DNA of 34,658 nucleotides from Brevibacterium sp. p3-SID960 (GTDB lineage: Bacteria; Actinomycetota; Actinomycetes; Actinomycetales; Brevibacteriaceae), in the NCBI RefSeq assembly GCF_025144725.1, contig NZ_JALXKS010000036.1, positions 1 through 34,658 on the forward strand, in the 5' to 3' direction. Numbering within the stretch: position 1 is the stretch's first letter; each line of letters starts with the position of its first letter. This document shows positions 23,843 to 32,983 of the stretch, one piece after another. The position numbers and the translations under genes are program-made. The notes under the pieces were generated by a model. That model saw nothing but the letters and a program-made list of their open reading frames with translations, ran no database searches and was not told the DNA's origin.

Positions 23843-24079
23843 TCAGTGACGGGCGCTGAGCAGCGTGCCGTTTCGCCGCCCCAGGTAAGCACCATCCTTC
23901 ACCACCTGTTCGCCTCCGACCCACACAGCGTGAACGCCCGACGGTGCACGCGTCGGGTCATCGAAGGTCGCGAGGTCGCTGAGATCTTCGGCGTCGAAGA
24001 TGACGAGGTCGGCACTTCTGCCCGGCGCGATACGGCCGCGGTCTGGCAGGGAGAAGATGTCTGCAGCCAGCGATCCGTC
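23843..24079 (-). pseudogene. C-terminal remnant of a D-aminoacylase / N-acyl-D-amino-acid deacylase-type amidohydrolase
   Basis: On the minus strand a 78-codon stretch ending in TGA (23843-23845) reads DIFSLPDRGRIAPGRSADLV, then IFDAEDLSDLATFDDPTRAP, GVHAVWVGGEQVVKDGAYLG and RRNGTLLSAR. This is the characteristic last segment of D-aminoacylase-type amidohydrolases (DRGRI-PG--ADLV-FD ... TF-DP ... V-V-G--VV-DG). No start codon with family similarity lies upstream. The frame loses similarity just before the SNF2 gene start at 24124, and the TIM-barrel with the metal ligands (about 85% of the gene) is absent. The rest was probably deleted when neighbouring DNA arrived. Confidence 0.72.
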
Positions 24080-24123
24080 GCACTCACCCTGCTGATGTCT
24101 TCGCTTCGTGGCACGATGGTTCC

Positions 24124-27100
24124 GTGATCTCGAAGCTGCCGCGCGTCCTCGCCCCGGATGTCGATGAATACCTCACCGACGTCATGGCCGAGCGCGGCCG
24201 GGACTACGCCGAGGACCAGCGCGTGCGCCGCGTGAGCTGGGATGCCGAGCAGTCGACGCTCAGCGGAGAGGTCGTCGGCAGCGGTTCGAACATCTACCGC
24301 GTCGTCATCCGCCTGACGAAGGCTGCGCTGAGTGAGCCGGGCTGCTTCGAACCGGCCAGCGGCGACTGCAGCTGCCCCGTCGGCTTCGACTGCAAGCACG
24401 TCGGCGCTGTCCTCTACTCCATCGCCGACTACGGCGACAGCGACGAGATACCGAGCCCGCACACGGGCCCTGAACATGTGATGCCACCACGGGCCGCCAC
24501 CCCTCAGCACCCCGACGACTGGCGTACGGTGCTGACAGAGCTGCAGGTCCGACGCCGCGCACACGCTGCGCGTCCCGAAGACAGCCCGCTGGCGATCGGC
24601 TTCGACATCGAGCGCACCACCACGAGCCGCTGGTTCCACGGCCGCCACCGCAGCCCGCTCGCCAACGCCGATGTCGTCAACCTCTCTGACCTCGACCTCG
24701 GCAGCCTCAGCATCACCCTGCGGCCGCTGCGCCGGGGTGCTCGGAACAACTGGATCAAAGGCGGGCTCGGCTGGCGCAACTTCACCCGCGGCTTGGCCGA
24801 CCCACCCGGGATCCGCCGTGACCACGCTGCGGTACTCAGCCAGCTGCACGCTCAGAACACCACCCGCAGCTACACCTACGGAAGCGACCCCGACACAGCC
24901 GTATTCTCTGCCTTCGACTCCTCCCTCGTCTGGCTGCTGCTCGCCCGCGCTCAAGACACCGGCATCGCGCTGACCGGCCACGGCGTCGTCTCCGAAGTGC
25001 GGGTCGTCAGCTCACATTCCCCACTCACCCTCACCACCGCCTCGGGAACGGAGAAGACGATCGAAACCGCCGACGTCATCGTCGACGTCGTGCGCCAGCC
25101 CGGCGGCTACGCCTTCTCCGCTCTCATCGACGTCGCCGGCACCGTACCCGAAAACGTGTTCCGCATCGGGGACAATGCCATCGCCTTCATCGACCGGCTG
25201 CCGGGCAACACCCTCCGCCTGACCCTGGCCGAAACATCCACCCCAGTCTCCGAACCGCTCGGTGAGATGCTCGCCTCCCGCACGACGCTCAGTGTCCCCG
25301 GGGACGACGCCGAGGTGTTCTTCACCGAGTTCCTCCCCGAGCTGCGGGGCCTGGCCACGCTCACCAGCCACGATGCCTCGGCAGAACTGCCGGAGTTCAG
25401 GGACCCGCGCCTGCACGTGGAGGTTGTGTTCGAACCCCAACAGTCTCTGCTGCTGATGTGGTCGTGGGAGTACTACGGGCCCAGACGCCGCCTTCCGATC
25501 GCTCACAATCGCTGGCACCACCGAGAACCGGAGCTCGAGCTCGCAGTACTCGAGGAGGTCCGGCGGATCTGGCCGACGGCCGCTACCGTCGATGACGAGC
25601 ATCTGATCGGTATCGAGGCCGCCCAGTTCGCAGTGCGGGTGCTGCCGCGTCTTGAGGACCATCCTGAAGTCGTCGTTGAGATCAGCGGTGAGCGCGTCGA
25701 CTACACCGAGCTCACCTCACCCCCGCAGGTGCGGGTCACAACCGAGGCGACCGAGGACCGCGACTGGTTCGACCTCGCCTTCGAGGTCACGATCGAAGAC
25801 AAAAGGGTTCCGTTCGCTCCTCTGTTCGCCGCCCTGGCCCAGCACAAGTCGCATCTGCAGCTTGTCGACAACACGTTCTTCTCCCTCGACCATCCGGCCT
25901 TCGACAGGCTGCGCGAACTGCTGCAGGAGGCCGAAGCGCTCGGCGAATGGGAGCCGGAGCGCTCCAAGATCAGCCGCCACCAGGTCTCGATCTGGGATGA
26001 TCTCGCCGAGCTTGCCGATGAGGCGATCCCGGCACGTGAGTGGCAGGAGTCGATCGGCCGGCTCGGTGCCCTTGAGGAGCTGCCCGCTCCCGAGGTGCCG
26101 GCCGGGGTGCGTGCCGAGCTGCGCGGCTACCAGCTCGATGGGTTCCGGTGGCTGGCGTTTCTGTGGGAGCACAGCCTCGGTGGGATCCTCGCCGACGATA
26201 TGGGCCTGGGCAAGACGCTGCAGACCCTGACCCTCATCACTCACGCTCGCGCGCGAGCTGCTGAGGCCGGTGAGGAGAAACCGCCGTTCCTCGTCGTTGC
26301 CCCATCATCGGTGGTGTCAGTGTGGCAGGCTGAGGCCGCCCGCTTCACCCCGGATCTGCGGGTGGCAGTGCTCGATACGACGACGCACAAACGCAAACAG
26401 CCGGTTGCCGAGGCGATTGCCGGCGCCGATGTCGTGCTGACCTCGTACACGATCTTCCGCATCAACGGCGAGGAATTCACAGCGCTTCCGTGGGGCGGTT
26501 TCGTCCTCGATGAGGCACAGTTCGTCAAGAACCAGGCCGCCAAGACCTACCGCGTCGCCCGTGACGTCCGCTCGCCATTCACGCTCGCGATCACCGGTAC
26601 GCCGATGGAGAATTCGCTGACGGATCTGTGGTCGCTGCTCTCCCTGACAGCACCGGGGCTGTTCGCCTCACCGGTGAAATTCAAAGAGGAGTACGTCAAG
26701 CCGATCGAGAAGGGTGCCGCGCTGTCACCGGAGCCCGGTGTCCTCACCTCTGCGGACGACGATGCGGCGGTGCAGGAGCGTCTCAACGTCGGACGGCAGG
26801 CTCGCCTGGAGCGGCTCCGTCGGAGAGTGCGACCGTTCATGCTCAGGCGCACCAAGGATCTCGTCGCCAAAGAACTGCCGGCCAAGCAGGAGCACGAACT
26901 GCACATTCCGCTCGAACCCAAGCACAAGAAACTCTATGACCTCGTCCTGCAGCGTGAGCGCAAGAAGGTCCTCGGCATGGTCGGCGATCTCGACAAGCAC
27001 CGCATGACGGTGTTCCGGTCGCTCACCCTCCTGCGGATGCTCGCCCTGTCACCGCAGATCGTCAGCGACGACTATGCCGATGTGCCCTCCAGCAAGCTTG

Positions 27101-27600
27101 AGGCGCTCTTCTCCGGTCTCGATGAGGTGCTGAGCGAAGGTCACCGAATCATCGTCTTCTCCCAGTTCACCTCGTGCCTGCGATTGGTCGCCGAGCGGCT
27201 TAAGACAGCTGGCGTCGATTACGCCTATCTCGACGGCAGCACCCGCAACCGCGGAGAGGTCATCGACGGATTCCGCTCCGGCACCGCACCGGTGTTCCTC
27301 ATCAGCCTCAAAGCCGGCGGGTTCGGGCTGACGCTGACAGAGGCCGACTACGTCTTCCTCCTCGACCCCTGGTGGAACCCTGCTGCCGAGGCGCAGGCGA
27401 TCGACCGCACGCATCGGATCGGGCAGACGAAGAACGTCATGGTCTATCGGCTCGTCGCTGCCGGCACCATCGAGGAGAAGGTGCTCGCCCTGCAACAGAA
27501 GAAGGCCCGGCTCTTCGACGCCCTCATGGATGATGGACGCGCTTTCAGCACCGCGCTGACTGCCGAGGATGTCCGCGAGCTGTTCGCCCCGACAGACTAG
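24124..27600 (+). CDS. SWI2/SNF2 helicase with N-terminal SWIM zinc finger
   Basis: This 1158-residue protein starts at GTG 24124 (MISKLPRVLAPDVDEYLTDV). An N-terminal SWIM zinc finger CxCx5CxH is formed by C82, C84, C90 and H92. Residues ~120-620 have no motif I recognise but fill the place of the bacterial SNF2-associated N-terminal region. The SNF2 ATPase core follows: LADDMGLGKT with K697/T698, box II DEAQ at 796-799, the TGTPMENSLTDLWSLL segment, and the C-terminal helicase lobe with VFSQFTS and LLDPWWNPAAEAQAIDRTHRIGQT. It should translocate on double-stranded DNA and remodel protein-DNA contacts. Similar proteins occur in many actinobacteria and in some defence loci; its role here is open. 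Confidence 0.93.
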   Translation: MISKLPRVLAPDVDEYLTDVMAERGRDYAEDQRVRRVSWDAEQSTLSGEVVGSGSNIYRVVIRLTKAALSEPGCFEPASGDCSCPVGFDCKHVGAVLYSIADYGDSDEIPSPHTGPEHVMPPRAATPQHPDDWRTVLTELQVRRRAHAARPEDSPLAIGFDIERTTTSRWFHGRHRSPLANADVVNLSDLDLGSLSITLRPLRRGARNNWIKGGLGWRNFTRGLADPPGIRRDHAAVLSQLHAQNTTRSYTYGSDPDTAVFSAFDSSLVWLLLARAQDTGIALTGHGVVSEVRVVSSHSPLTLTTASGTEKTIETADVIVDVVRQPGGYAFSALIDVAGTVPENVFRIGDNAIAFIDRLPGNTLRLTLAETSTPVSEPLGEMLASRTTLSVPGDDAEVFFTEFLPELRGLATLTSHDASAELPEFRDPRLHVEVVFEPQQSLLLMWSWEYYGPRRRLPIAHNRWHHREPELELAVLEEVRRIWPTAATVDDEHLIGIEAAQFAVRVLPRLEDHPEVVVEISGERVDYTELTSPPQVRVTTEATEDRDWFDLAFEVTIEDKRVPFAPLFAALAQHKSHLQLVDNTFFSLDHPAFDRLRELLQEAEALGEWEPERSKISRHQVSIWDDLAELADEAIPAREWQESIGRLGALEELPAPEVPAGVRAELRGYQLDGFRWLAFLWEHSLGGILADDMGLGKTLQTLTLITHARARAAEAGEEKPPFLVVAPSSVVSVWQAEAARFTPDLRVAVLDTTTHKRKQPVAEAIAGADVVLTSYTIFRINGEEFTALPWGGFVLDEAQFVKNQAAKTYRVARDVRSPFTLAITGTPMENSLTDLWSLLSLTAPGLFASPVKFKEEYVKPIEKGAALSPEPGVLTSADDDAAVQERLNVGRQARLERLRRRVRPFMLRRTKDLVAKELPAKQEHELHIPLEPKHKKLYDLVLQRERKKVLGMVGDLDKHRMTVFRSLTLLRMLALSPQIVSDDYADVPSSKLEALFSGLDEVLSEGHRIIVFSQFTSCLRLVAERLKTAGVDYAYLDGSTRNRGEVIDGFRSGTAPVFLISLKAGGFGLTLTEADYVFLLDPWWNPAAEAQAIDRTHRIGQTKNVMVYRLVAAGTIEEKVLALQQKKARLFDALMDDGRAFSTALTAEDVRELFAPTD

Positions 27601-27723
27601 GCACAGCCTCTCGATAGACTGTGTGTGAGCCGGTCCACGCCCCCGATGGTTTCCAGTCGATCGATGCATCGCGCAACTGCGCGAGACGGCTCATGGCTAC
27701 GACTGCCCCAGGGAGGACGCCCA

Positions 27724-28545
27724 ATGACCGACGCACCCGAAACCCAGCAGACCCAGGCCACCGACGCACCGCAGGTGCAGCAGTGGGACGAGAAGATCAC
27801 CCCCGGCCGCTTCGAGAACAAGACCGTCATCGTCACCGGGGCAGGAGCCGGCATCGGCCGTGCCACCGCCCTGCGCATCGCCCGCGAAGGCGGGAAGATC
27901 ATCGCCTGCGACATCTCCGCCGACCGGCTCGCAGACTTGGAGCAGGAAGCATCCGAGCTGGCGATCACGACTGTCGCCGGTGATGTCAGTGATGACGGCG
28001 ACGTTGCGAAGATCGTCGACGCTGCCGGCGAGCGCATCGGCGGTCTGGCCAATGTTGCCGGCATCATGGACGACTTCTCCCCCATCCACGACGTCAAGGA
28101 CGACATCTGGGATGCCGTCATGCGCGTCAACGTCACCGGCGTCATGAAGCTCACCCGTGCGGTCGTGAGGGTGATGCTGCCGCAGAAAGCCGGCAACGTC
28201 GTCAACGTCGGATCCGAGGCTGGTCTTCGCGGTTCGGCCGCCGGTGCCGCCTACACCGCTTCGAAGCATGCACTCAACGGGCTGACGAAGAACAGTGCGT
28301 TCATGTATGCCGAGGAGGGCCTGCGCTTCAATGCGGTGTGTCCCGGTGGTGTGGCCACCAGCATCGAGGTGAACTTCGGTTCTGACTTCGCTGCCGCGCG
28401 CCTGCCGGAGTACTTCGGCCTCGTTCCGGGCCTGCCCTCGACTGCACAGCAGCAGGCAGCGCTCATCACCTACCTGCTCAGCGACGACTCCACCAACATC
28501 TCCGGGGCGATCATCGCCAGCGACGGCGGTTGGGCCGGGGTCTGA
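27724..28545 (+). CDS. Short-chain dehydrogenase/reductase (SDR)
   Basis: The start is ATG 27724, preceded by GGGAGGA at 27711-27717; longer open frame upstream is not used. The 273-residue protein has a Gln/Thr/Asp-rich tail of ~25 residues, then the classical SDR core: cofactor motif TGAGAGIG at 38-45, CDIS after beta-2 (favouring NAD over NADP), NVAG at 110-113, catalytic S164, Y177 and K181 (YTASK), and C-terminal IIASDGGWAGV. It oxidises or reduces an alcohol/ketone with NAD(H); the substrate cannot be inferred. It stands alone, transcribed from the ~120-bp gap after the SNF2 gene, and ends at a two-way terminator. Confidence 0.93.
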   Translation: MTDAPETQQTQATDAPQVQQWDEKITPGRFENKTVIVTGAGAGIGRATALRIAREGGKIIACDISADRLADLEQEASELAITTVAGDVSDDGDVAKIVDAAGERIGGLANVAGIMDDFSPIHDVKDDIWDAVMRVNVTGVMKLTRAVVRVMLPQKAGNVVNVGSEAGLRGSAAGAAYTASKHALNGLTKNSAFMYAEEGLRFNAVCPGGVATSIEVNFGSDFAAARLPEYFGLVPGLPSTAQQQAALITYLLSDDSTNISGAIIASDGGWAGV

Positions 28546-28565
28546 GCTCCTCCCCCGCACCTCGG

Positions 28566-28600
28566 GACAGCTGCCGAACCGCACTGGTGCGGCAGCTGTC
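28566..28600. terminator. Bidirectional terminator between SDR and cation ATPase genes
   Basis: Perfect 11-bp arms gacagctgccg (28566-28576) and cggcagctgtc (28590-28600) have a further acc/ggt pairing inside the loop and a short T run after the plus-strand arm. It lies between two convergent genes (stops at 28545 and 28631). Confidence 0.85.
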
Positions 28601-28630
28601 TTGCCAACAGTACGTGAGCAGCGAGCCGAC

Positions 28631-31357
28631 TCAGCCCCGCCCGACTATCCGCACGACCGCCCGCCGCAGCTCTTCGACGATGATGAAGACGACCGCGCAG
28701 CCGATGACGAGCAGCCAGTGCTGGCCGTCAAGCGGCACCGTTGAGAACGCGGTGTTGAGAATCGGCAGATAGACGACAAGCAGCTGCAGCAGCAGGCCGG
28801 CGGCCAGCGCAAGCCACAGCCAATGATTGGTGAGCAGGCCGGCGAACATCGTCGTGTGCGCATGCCGAACCGACAGCGTGTTCACCAGCTGCAGGACGAC
28901 AAGCACGGTGAAGGCGACCGTCCGGCCGGTGGCCGCATCGTCAGCTCCGGCGATGAGCCCGCCGGGCAGGCACGCATCCAAGGCGAGCAGCGACAGCACC
29001 GCCATGACGAACCCGGTGCTGAGGATCCGCGCCCATTCGCGGCCGTCGAGCGCACGCTGATCGGGCCGGCGCGGCGGTTGTGTCATCACCCGCTCATCGA
29101 CCGGATCGACGCCCAGCGCAAGCGCAGGGGTGGAGTCGGTGACAAGGTTGACCCACAGGATCTGCGTGGCCAGCAGCGGCAGGATCACCGCACCGTCGGC
29201 CTGGACCAGGCCGAGCACAGAGGCGAACACGACTCCGCAGAAGACGGTGAACACCTCGCCCATGTTCGACGACAGCAGGTAGCGCAGCACCTTCTTGAGG
29301 TTGGAGTAGATGCCGCGGCCCTGTTTGACGGCGGTGATGATCGAAGCGAAATTGTCATCGGCGAGGATCATCGTCGCCGCATCATGCGAGACCTGCGTGC
29401 CGGTGATGCCCATCGCCACGCCGATGTCGGCGCGCTTGAGCGCCGGTGCGTCGTTGACACCGTCGCCGGTCATCGCCACGACGTGACCGTGGTCCTGCAA
29501 GTGCTCGACGATCCGCAGCTTGTGGCTCGGGTCGACGCGAGCGAACACGGAGGTGGTCTCGACCGCCTCGGCGAACTGCGCGTCGGTCAGTTCGCTCAGC
29601 TGCGCGCCGGTGAGCGCCTTCGGGTCGTCGATGCCGAGGTCTGCGGCGATCCGCTCGGCCGTCAGCGGGTGGTCACCGGTGATCATGATGACCCGGATCC
29701 CGGCCTGCTGGGCCTGCGAGATCGCCGCCTTCGCCTCGGGCCGGGGCGGGTCGATCATTGCAACCATGCCCACGAAGGTCAGCCCGTGCTCCATCTCCTC
29801 ACCCAGGCTCACCTCGGGATTCTCCCCCGCGCCCGAGGCGGCGGGCACCTCGCGCGCGGCCACGGCCAGTGTCCGGTAGGCCTCCCCGGCCAGTGCGGTG
29901 ACCTCCTCATCGAGACCTTCGAGCACCTCGGGGGTGGCCTCGACGTCCCCTTCTGCCGTGCGCACGTGGGTGCAGCGGTCGAGCACCACATCGGGTGCGC
30001 CCTTCATCACCAGCTGCCGGCTGTCACCGGTGTCGCCGGCGACGAGCACGGACATGCGCTTGCGCTCAGACGAGAACGGCAGCTCGTCGAAGCGGAGGGT
30101 CTGCGGGACGGCGATGCCGGCGTCAGCGCAGGCGAGGAGGAACGCAGCTTCGGTCGGGTCGCCGATCGGGCCATCGGCAGTCAGCCGGGCGTTCGAGGCG
30201 ATCGAGCCGAGCTCCAGGGTCCCAGCGGCCTGAGGGTCGGAGATGTGGTGGCGGCCGTCGGCGGTGATGACCTGGTCGATCGTCATCTGGTTGAGCGTCA
30301 GGGTGCCGGTCTTGTCGGTGCACACCACACCGGCTGAGCCGAGCGATTCGACGGCGTCGAGCTGCTTGACGATCGCCTCGTGGGAGGCCATCCGGCGCAC
30401 GCCGATCGCCAGGATCACCGACACGATCGCCGTCAGTCCCTCGGGCACCGCAGCCACGGCCAGTGAGACGCCCAACAGCAGGATCGTCACGAGGGAAGCC
30501 GTCGAATGATCGGCGGTGGTGAGGTAGACGGTGGCCATGACGGCCAGCGCGATCACGATGACGGCGATGGTGAGCATCTTGCCGACTGCCGCCATCTCCT
30601 TCTGCAGGGGCGTGTCGGTCTCACCAGCGCTGGAGATCATGCCGGCGATCCGGCCGATCTCGGAACGGGCGCCGGTGCCGGTGATGACGGCCGTGCCGCC
30701 GCCCTGTGTGACAGCGGTGCCCGCATGCACCATCGACAGGCGATCGGCCAGCGGCGTGTCAGCTGAGACGGGCTCAGTGTGCTTGTGCACGGGCACGGAC
30801 TCCCCGGTCAGCGCGGCTTCGGCGACCATCAGCCGGCTGCCGGTGAGCAGGCGAGCGTCAGCCGGCACCGCATCGCCTTCGCTCAGATGGAGGAGATCGC
30901 CGGGCACGAGGTCTGCAGCAGGTACGGTCTGGGGGCGCCCGGATCGGGTGACGGCAGCGGTGGGGCTGGTCATCTGCTTGAGTGCGGCGACCGCATCAGC
31001 GGCTTTGAGCTCTTGGACCAAGCCGATGACGGTGTTGAGCACAACGACCGCGGCGATGACGATCGCGTCGATCGGCGCCCCGTGCCGGCCCTCGGCGGCC
31101 CAGGCGATGAGGGAGACGAGGATCGCCGCCAGCAGCAGGTAGGTCAGCGGTTCGTTCAGCAGCCTGAGCACCCGCCGCCAGATCGGCTCTGAGGGCGCTG
31201 CGGCCAGCTCGTTGCGACCGCAGCGCTCGAGCCGCTCAGCGGCTGCGGCCTGCGTCAGTCCGGCGGTCGCCGAGGTGTCGAGTGCAGAGACGACGTCTGC
31301 GGCTGTGCGGGCGTGAGCATCACTGAGGGCACAGTCGTCAAGCAGAGAAGAGCTCAT
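28631..31357 (-). CDS. P2-type (Ca2+/Mg2+-like) cation-transporting ATPase
   Basis: This 908-residue protein has the full P-type layout. An N-terminal cation-ATPase domain is followed by the actuator loop with LTGESVPV, helix 4 with VPEGLTAIVSV, the phosphorylation motif DKTGTLTLNQM with D348, the nucleotide-binding KGAPDVVLDRC, the hinge MTGDGVNDAPALKRADIGVAMG, and helix 6 NLVTDSTPALALGVDP. PEGL in helix 4 and N-D in helix 6 are typical of P2A/P2B pumps that export Ca2+ or related divalent cations; monovalent P2D types are less likely. On its strand TAAGCT sits six bases before the ATG with no Shine-Dalgarno, so it is probably leaderless. All catalytic residues are present. Confidence 0.93.
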   Translation of the reverse strand: MSSSLLDDCALSDAHARTAADVVSALDTSATAGLTQAAAAERLERCGRNELAAAPSEPIWRRVLRLLNEPLTYLLLAAILVSLIAWAAEGRHGAPIDAIVIAAVVVLNTVIGLVQELKAADAVAALKQMTSPTAAVTRSGRPQTVPAADLVPGDLLHLSEGDAVPADARLLTGSRLMVAEAALTGESVPVHKHTEPVSADTPLADRLSMVHAGTAVTQGGGTAVITGTGARSEIGRIAGMISSAGETDTPLQKEMAAVGKMLTIAVIVIALAVMATVYLTTADHSTASLVTILLLGVSLAVAAVPEGLTAIVSVILAIGVRRMASHEAIVKQLDAVESLGSAGVVCTDKTGTLTLNQMTIDQVITADGRHHISDPQAAGTLELGSIASNARLTADGPIGDPTEAAFLLACADAGIAVPQTLRFDELPFSSERKRMSVLVAGDTGDSRQLVMKGAPDVVLDRCTHVRTAEGDVEATPEVLEGLDEEVTALAGEAYRTLAVAAREVPAASGAGENPEVSLGEEMEHGLTFVGMVAMIDPPRPEAKAAISQAQQAGIRVIMITGDHPLTAERIAADLGIDDPKALTGAQLSELTDAQFAEAVETTSVFARVDPSHKLRIVEHLQDHGHVVAMTGDGVNDAPALKRADIGVAMGITGTQVSHDAATMILADDNFASIITAVKQGRGIYSNLKKVLRYLLSSNMGEVFTVFCGVVFASVLGLVQADGAVILPLLATQILWVNLVTDSTPALALGVDPVDERVMTQPPRRPDQRALDGREWARILSTGFVMAVLSLLALDACLPGGLIAGADDAATGRTVAFTVLVVLQLVNTLSVRHAHTTMFAGLLTNHWLWLALAAGLLLQLLVVYLPILNTAFSTVPLDGQHWLLVIGCAVVFIIVEELRRAVVRIVGRG

Positions 31358-31403
31358 GGCCTGAGCTTAACCGCCCTGGGAGCTGAAGCGCCGCGGGAGG
31401 CCG

Positions 31404-31547
31404 GTGACCTTAGCCGAATGGGCGCCCTGGCAACCTGACCACTACGCAGAGGCGGCCATCTTCGAGACGCTCGATGCGTTCTGCGATTGGGCGGAGGATC
31501 GCAGCAGCCTCAGCGTGACCTCCGGGCCCGGCGAGAGCACCGGTTGA
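31404..31547 (+). CDS. Possible 47-aa hypothetical peptide or gene remnant
   Basis: A GTG at 31404 opens a short frame (VTLAEWAPWQPDHYAEAAIF, then ETLDAFCDWAEDRSS) ending in TGA at 31545-31547. GGGAGG lies 3 bases upstream, closer than ideal. Composition is plausible for protein, but I recognise no family. It fills the gap between the divergently placed ATPase start and the LldD-like gene end and may be chance or a decayed gene. Confidence 0.2.
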   Translation: MTLAEWAPWQPDHYAEAAIFETLDAFCDWAEDRSSLSVTSGPGESTG

Positions 31548-31572
31548 GCGCACCACGGGCGGTGCCGTCGCG

Positions 31573-32790
31573 TCATCGCCCTGTCGGGTTCAGCAGCTCG
31601 TGGCCGTGGGTGCGCAGCTCGTCGACAGTCGCGACTCCCGCTAGCTGCAGGGTACGGGTGAGCTGCGTGCGGAGGATGTCGATGACATGGGCGACTCCCG
31701 ACTGGCCGGCGGCCGCGAGACCGTAGAGGTAGGGTCGGCCGATGAATGCTGCATCAGCGCCGCGGGCGAGTGCGACGGCGATGTCGGTGCCGTGTCGGAT
31801 CCCGGAGTCGACGAGGATCGTGAACTCTTCCCCGGCCGCGGCCCGAACGAGAGGGACGAGGTCGAGGGGGACGACGCAGCGGTCAAGCTGCCGGCCGCCG
31901 TGGTTGGACAGGTGGACGCCGTCGACGCCGAGCTGCTGCGCCCGCAGTGCATCGGCAGCGCTGACGGGTCCTTTGAGGAGAAGCGGGCCGTCCCACAGCG
32001 ACCGAATCCAGGCCAGCGTGTCCCAGTCCAGGCTCGGATCGAACTGCTGGGAGATGTTCTCAATCGTGTACCCGGCATCGGATCCGGCGACATTGGCGAA
32101 TTCGATCATCGGGTGGGCGAGCATCTGCGTCCAGTACCGGGGCCTACTGGCGATGTCGAGCAGCGCGCCAGGGGTCAGCTGCGGCGGGATGGTGAGGCCG
32201 TTGCGCACGTCCCGGCCGCGGAACCCGGAGACGTGGGTGTCAACAGCGACTTCGAGCACCCGGTAGCCCGCGGCTGCGGCACGTGCAATGAGTCCTGCGG
32301 TAAGGCCGCGGTCCTTCCACACGTAGAGCTGAAACCACCGGTCCGCCCGGCCGGCCGGCGGCACGGCAGCCAGATCCTCCAGCGACGTCGAGGCCATCGT
32401 CGAGAGCACATAGGGGATCCCCGCATCGGCGGCGGCACGAGCGACGGCGGGTTCACCAGCCGAGGCGATCATCTTGGTGTATCCGGTCGGCGCGAGCCCG
32501 AACGGCAGCACGGACCGGCGGCCGAAGATCTCGGTGGAAAGGTCGACCTCGGCGACGTCGCGCAGCACCTGCGGCTGAAAACGCCACGCGGTATAAGCGC
32601 CTACGTTCTCCGCCAGCGTCACCTCGTCATCGGCTCCACCTGCGATGTAATCGAAGACCGGCCGCGGCAGCGCTCGGCGGGCGGCCGCCTCGACGTCGGC
32701 GACCGTGCGGCAGCGGGCGCGAAAGCGCTGCACTCGGTTGAGCTCGGGACGCCCCATGCGCACCAAACTCAGCGCCTCGGAGATCTTCAT
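31573..32790 (-). CDS. lldD: FMN-dependent L-lactate / alpha-hydroxy-acid dehydrogenase, LldD-like
   Basis: I start at ATG 32788-32790 (MKISEALSLVRMGRPEL) because AGGTGA precedes it and the longer frame adds only an unconserved Arg-rich stretch. The 405-residue TIM barrel shows the family order: PRPVFDYIAGGADDEVTLAEN, FGLAPTGYTKM, RWFQLYVWKDR, then SNHGGRQLD with catalytic H297 followed by the substrate Arg, and VDSGIRHGTDIAVALARGADAAFIGRPYLYG, which holds FMN phosphate. It oxidises L-lactate (or another 2-hydroxy acid) to the keto acid, passing electrons to the respiratory chain. It duplicates the role of lutABC in this window. Mandelate- or glycolate-type specificity cannot be excluded. Confidence 0.88.
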   Translation of the reverse strand: MKISEALSLVRMGRPELNRVQRFRARCRTVADVEAAARRALPRPVFDYIAGGADDEVTLAENVGAYTAWRFQPQVLRDVAEVDLSTEIFGRRSVLPFGLAPTGYTKMIASAGEPAVARAAADAGIPYVLSTMASTSLEDLAAVPPAGRADRWFQLYVWKDRGLTAGLIARAAAAGYRVLEVAVDTHVSGFRGRDVRNGLTIPPQLTPGALLDIASRPRYWTQMLAHPMIEFANVAGSDAGYTIENISQQFDPSLDWDTLAWIRSLWDGPLLLKGPVSAADALRAQQLGVDGVHLSNHGGRQLDRCVVPLDLVPLVRAAAGEEFTILVDSGIRHGTDIAVALARGADAAFIGRPYLYGLAAAGQSGVAHVIDILRTQLTRTLQLAGVATVDELRTHGHELLNPTGR

Positions 32791-32983
32791 GCCATCACCT
32801 GTCTTCGTCACTGTCGGCCGTCGCTGCCGCTGGGAATCATCGCACAGACGCCGCCGGCGCTGGCGGACTGGCGTCTGCTGTTTTCCCACACTAGCCGCGT
32901 AGGCAGCTGGCAGGCGCGGTGTTCCGAGATATCGGGCAGAGAACGCCCACCGGTACGTTTCGCAGCCCCCGACCCTTGCCATC

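Noticed and set aside
23846..24127. 93-codon plus-strand frame upstream of the SNF2 gene
   Set aside because: The minus strand of the same DNA encodes a clear amidohydrolase C-terminus, so the plus frame is its shadow.
28823..30337. 504-codon open frame antisense to the cation ATPase
   Set aside because: The ATPase carries every P-type motif; the opposite frame is His/Arg/Gly-rich with no recognisable domain.
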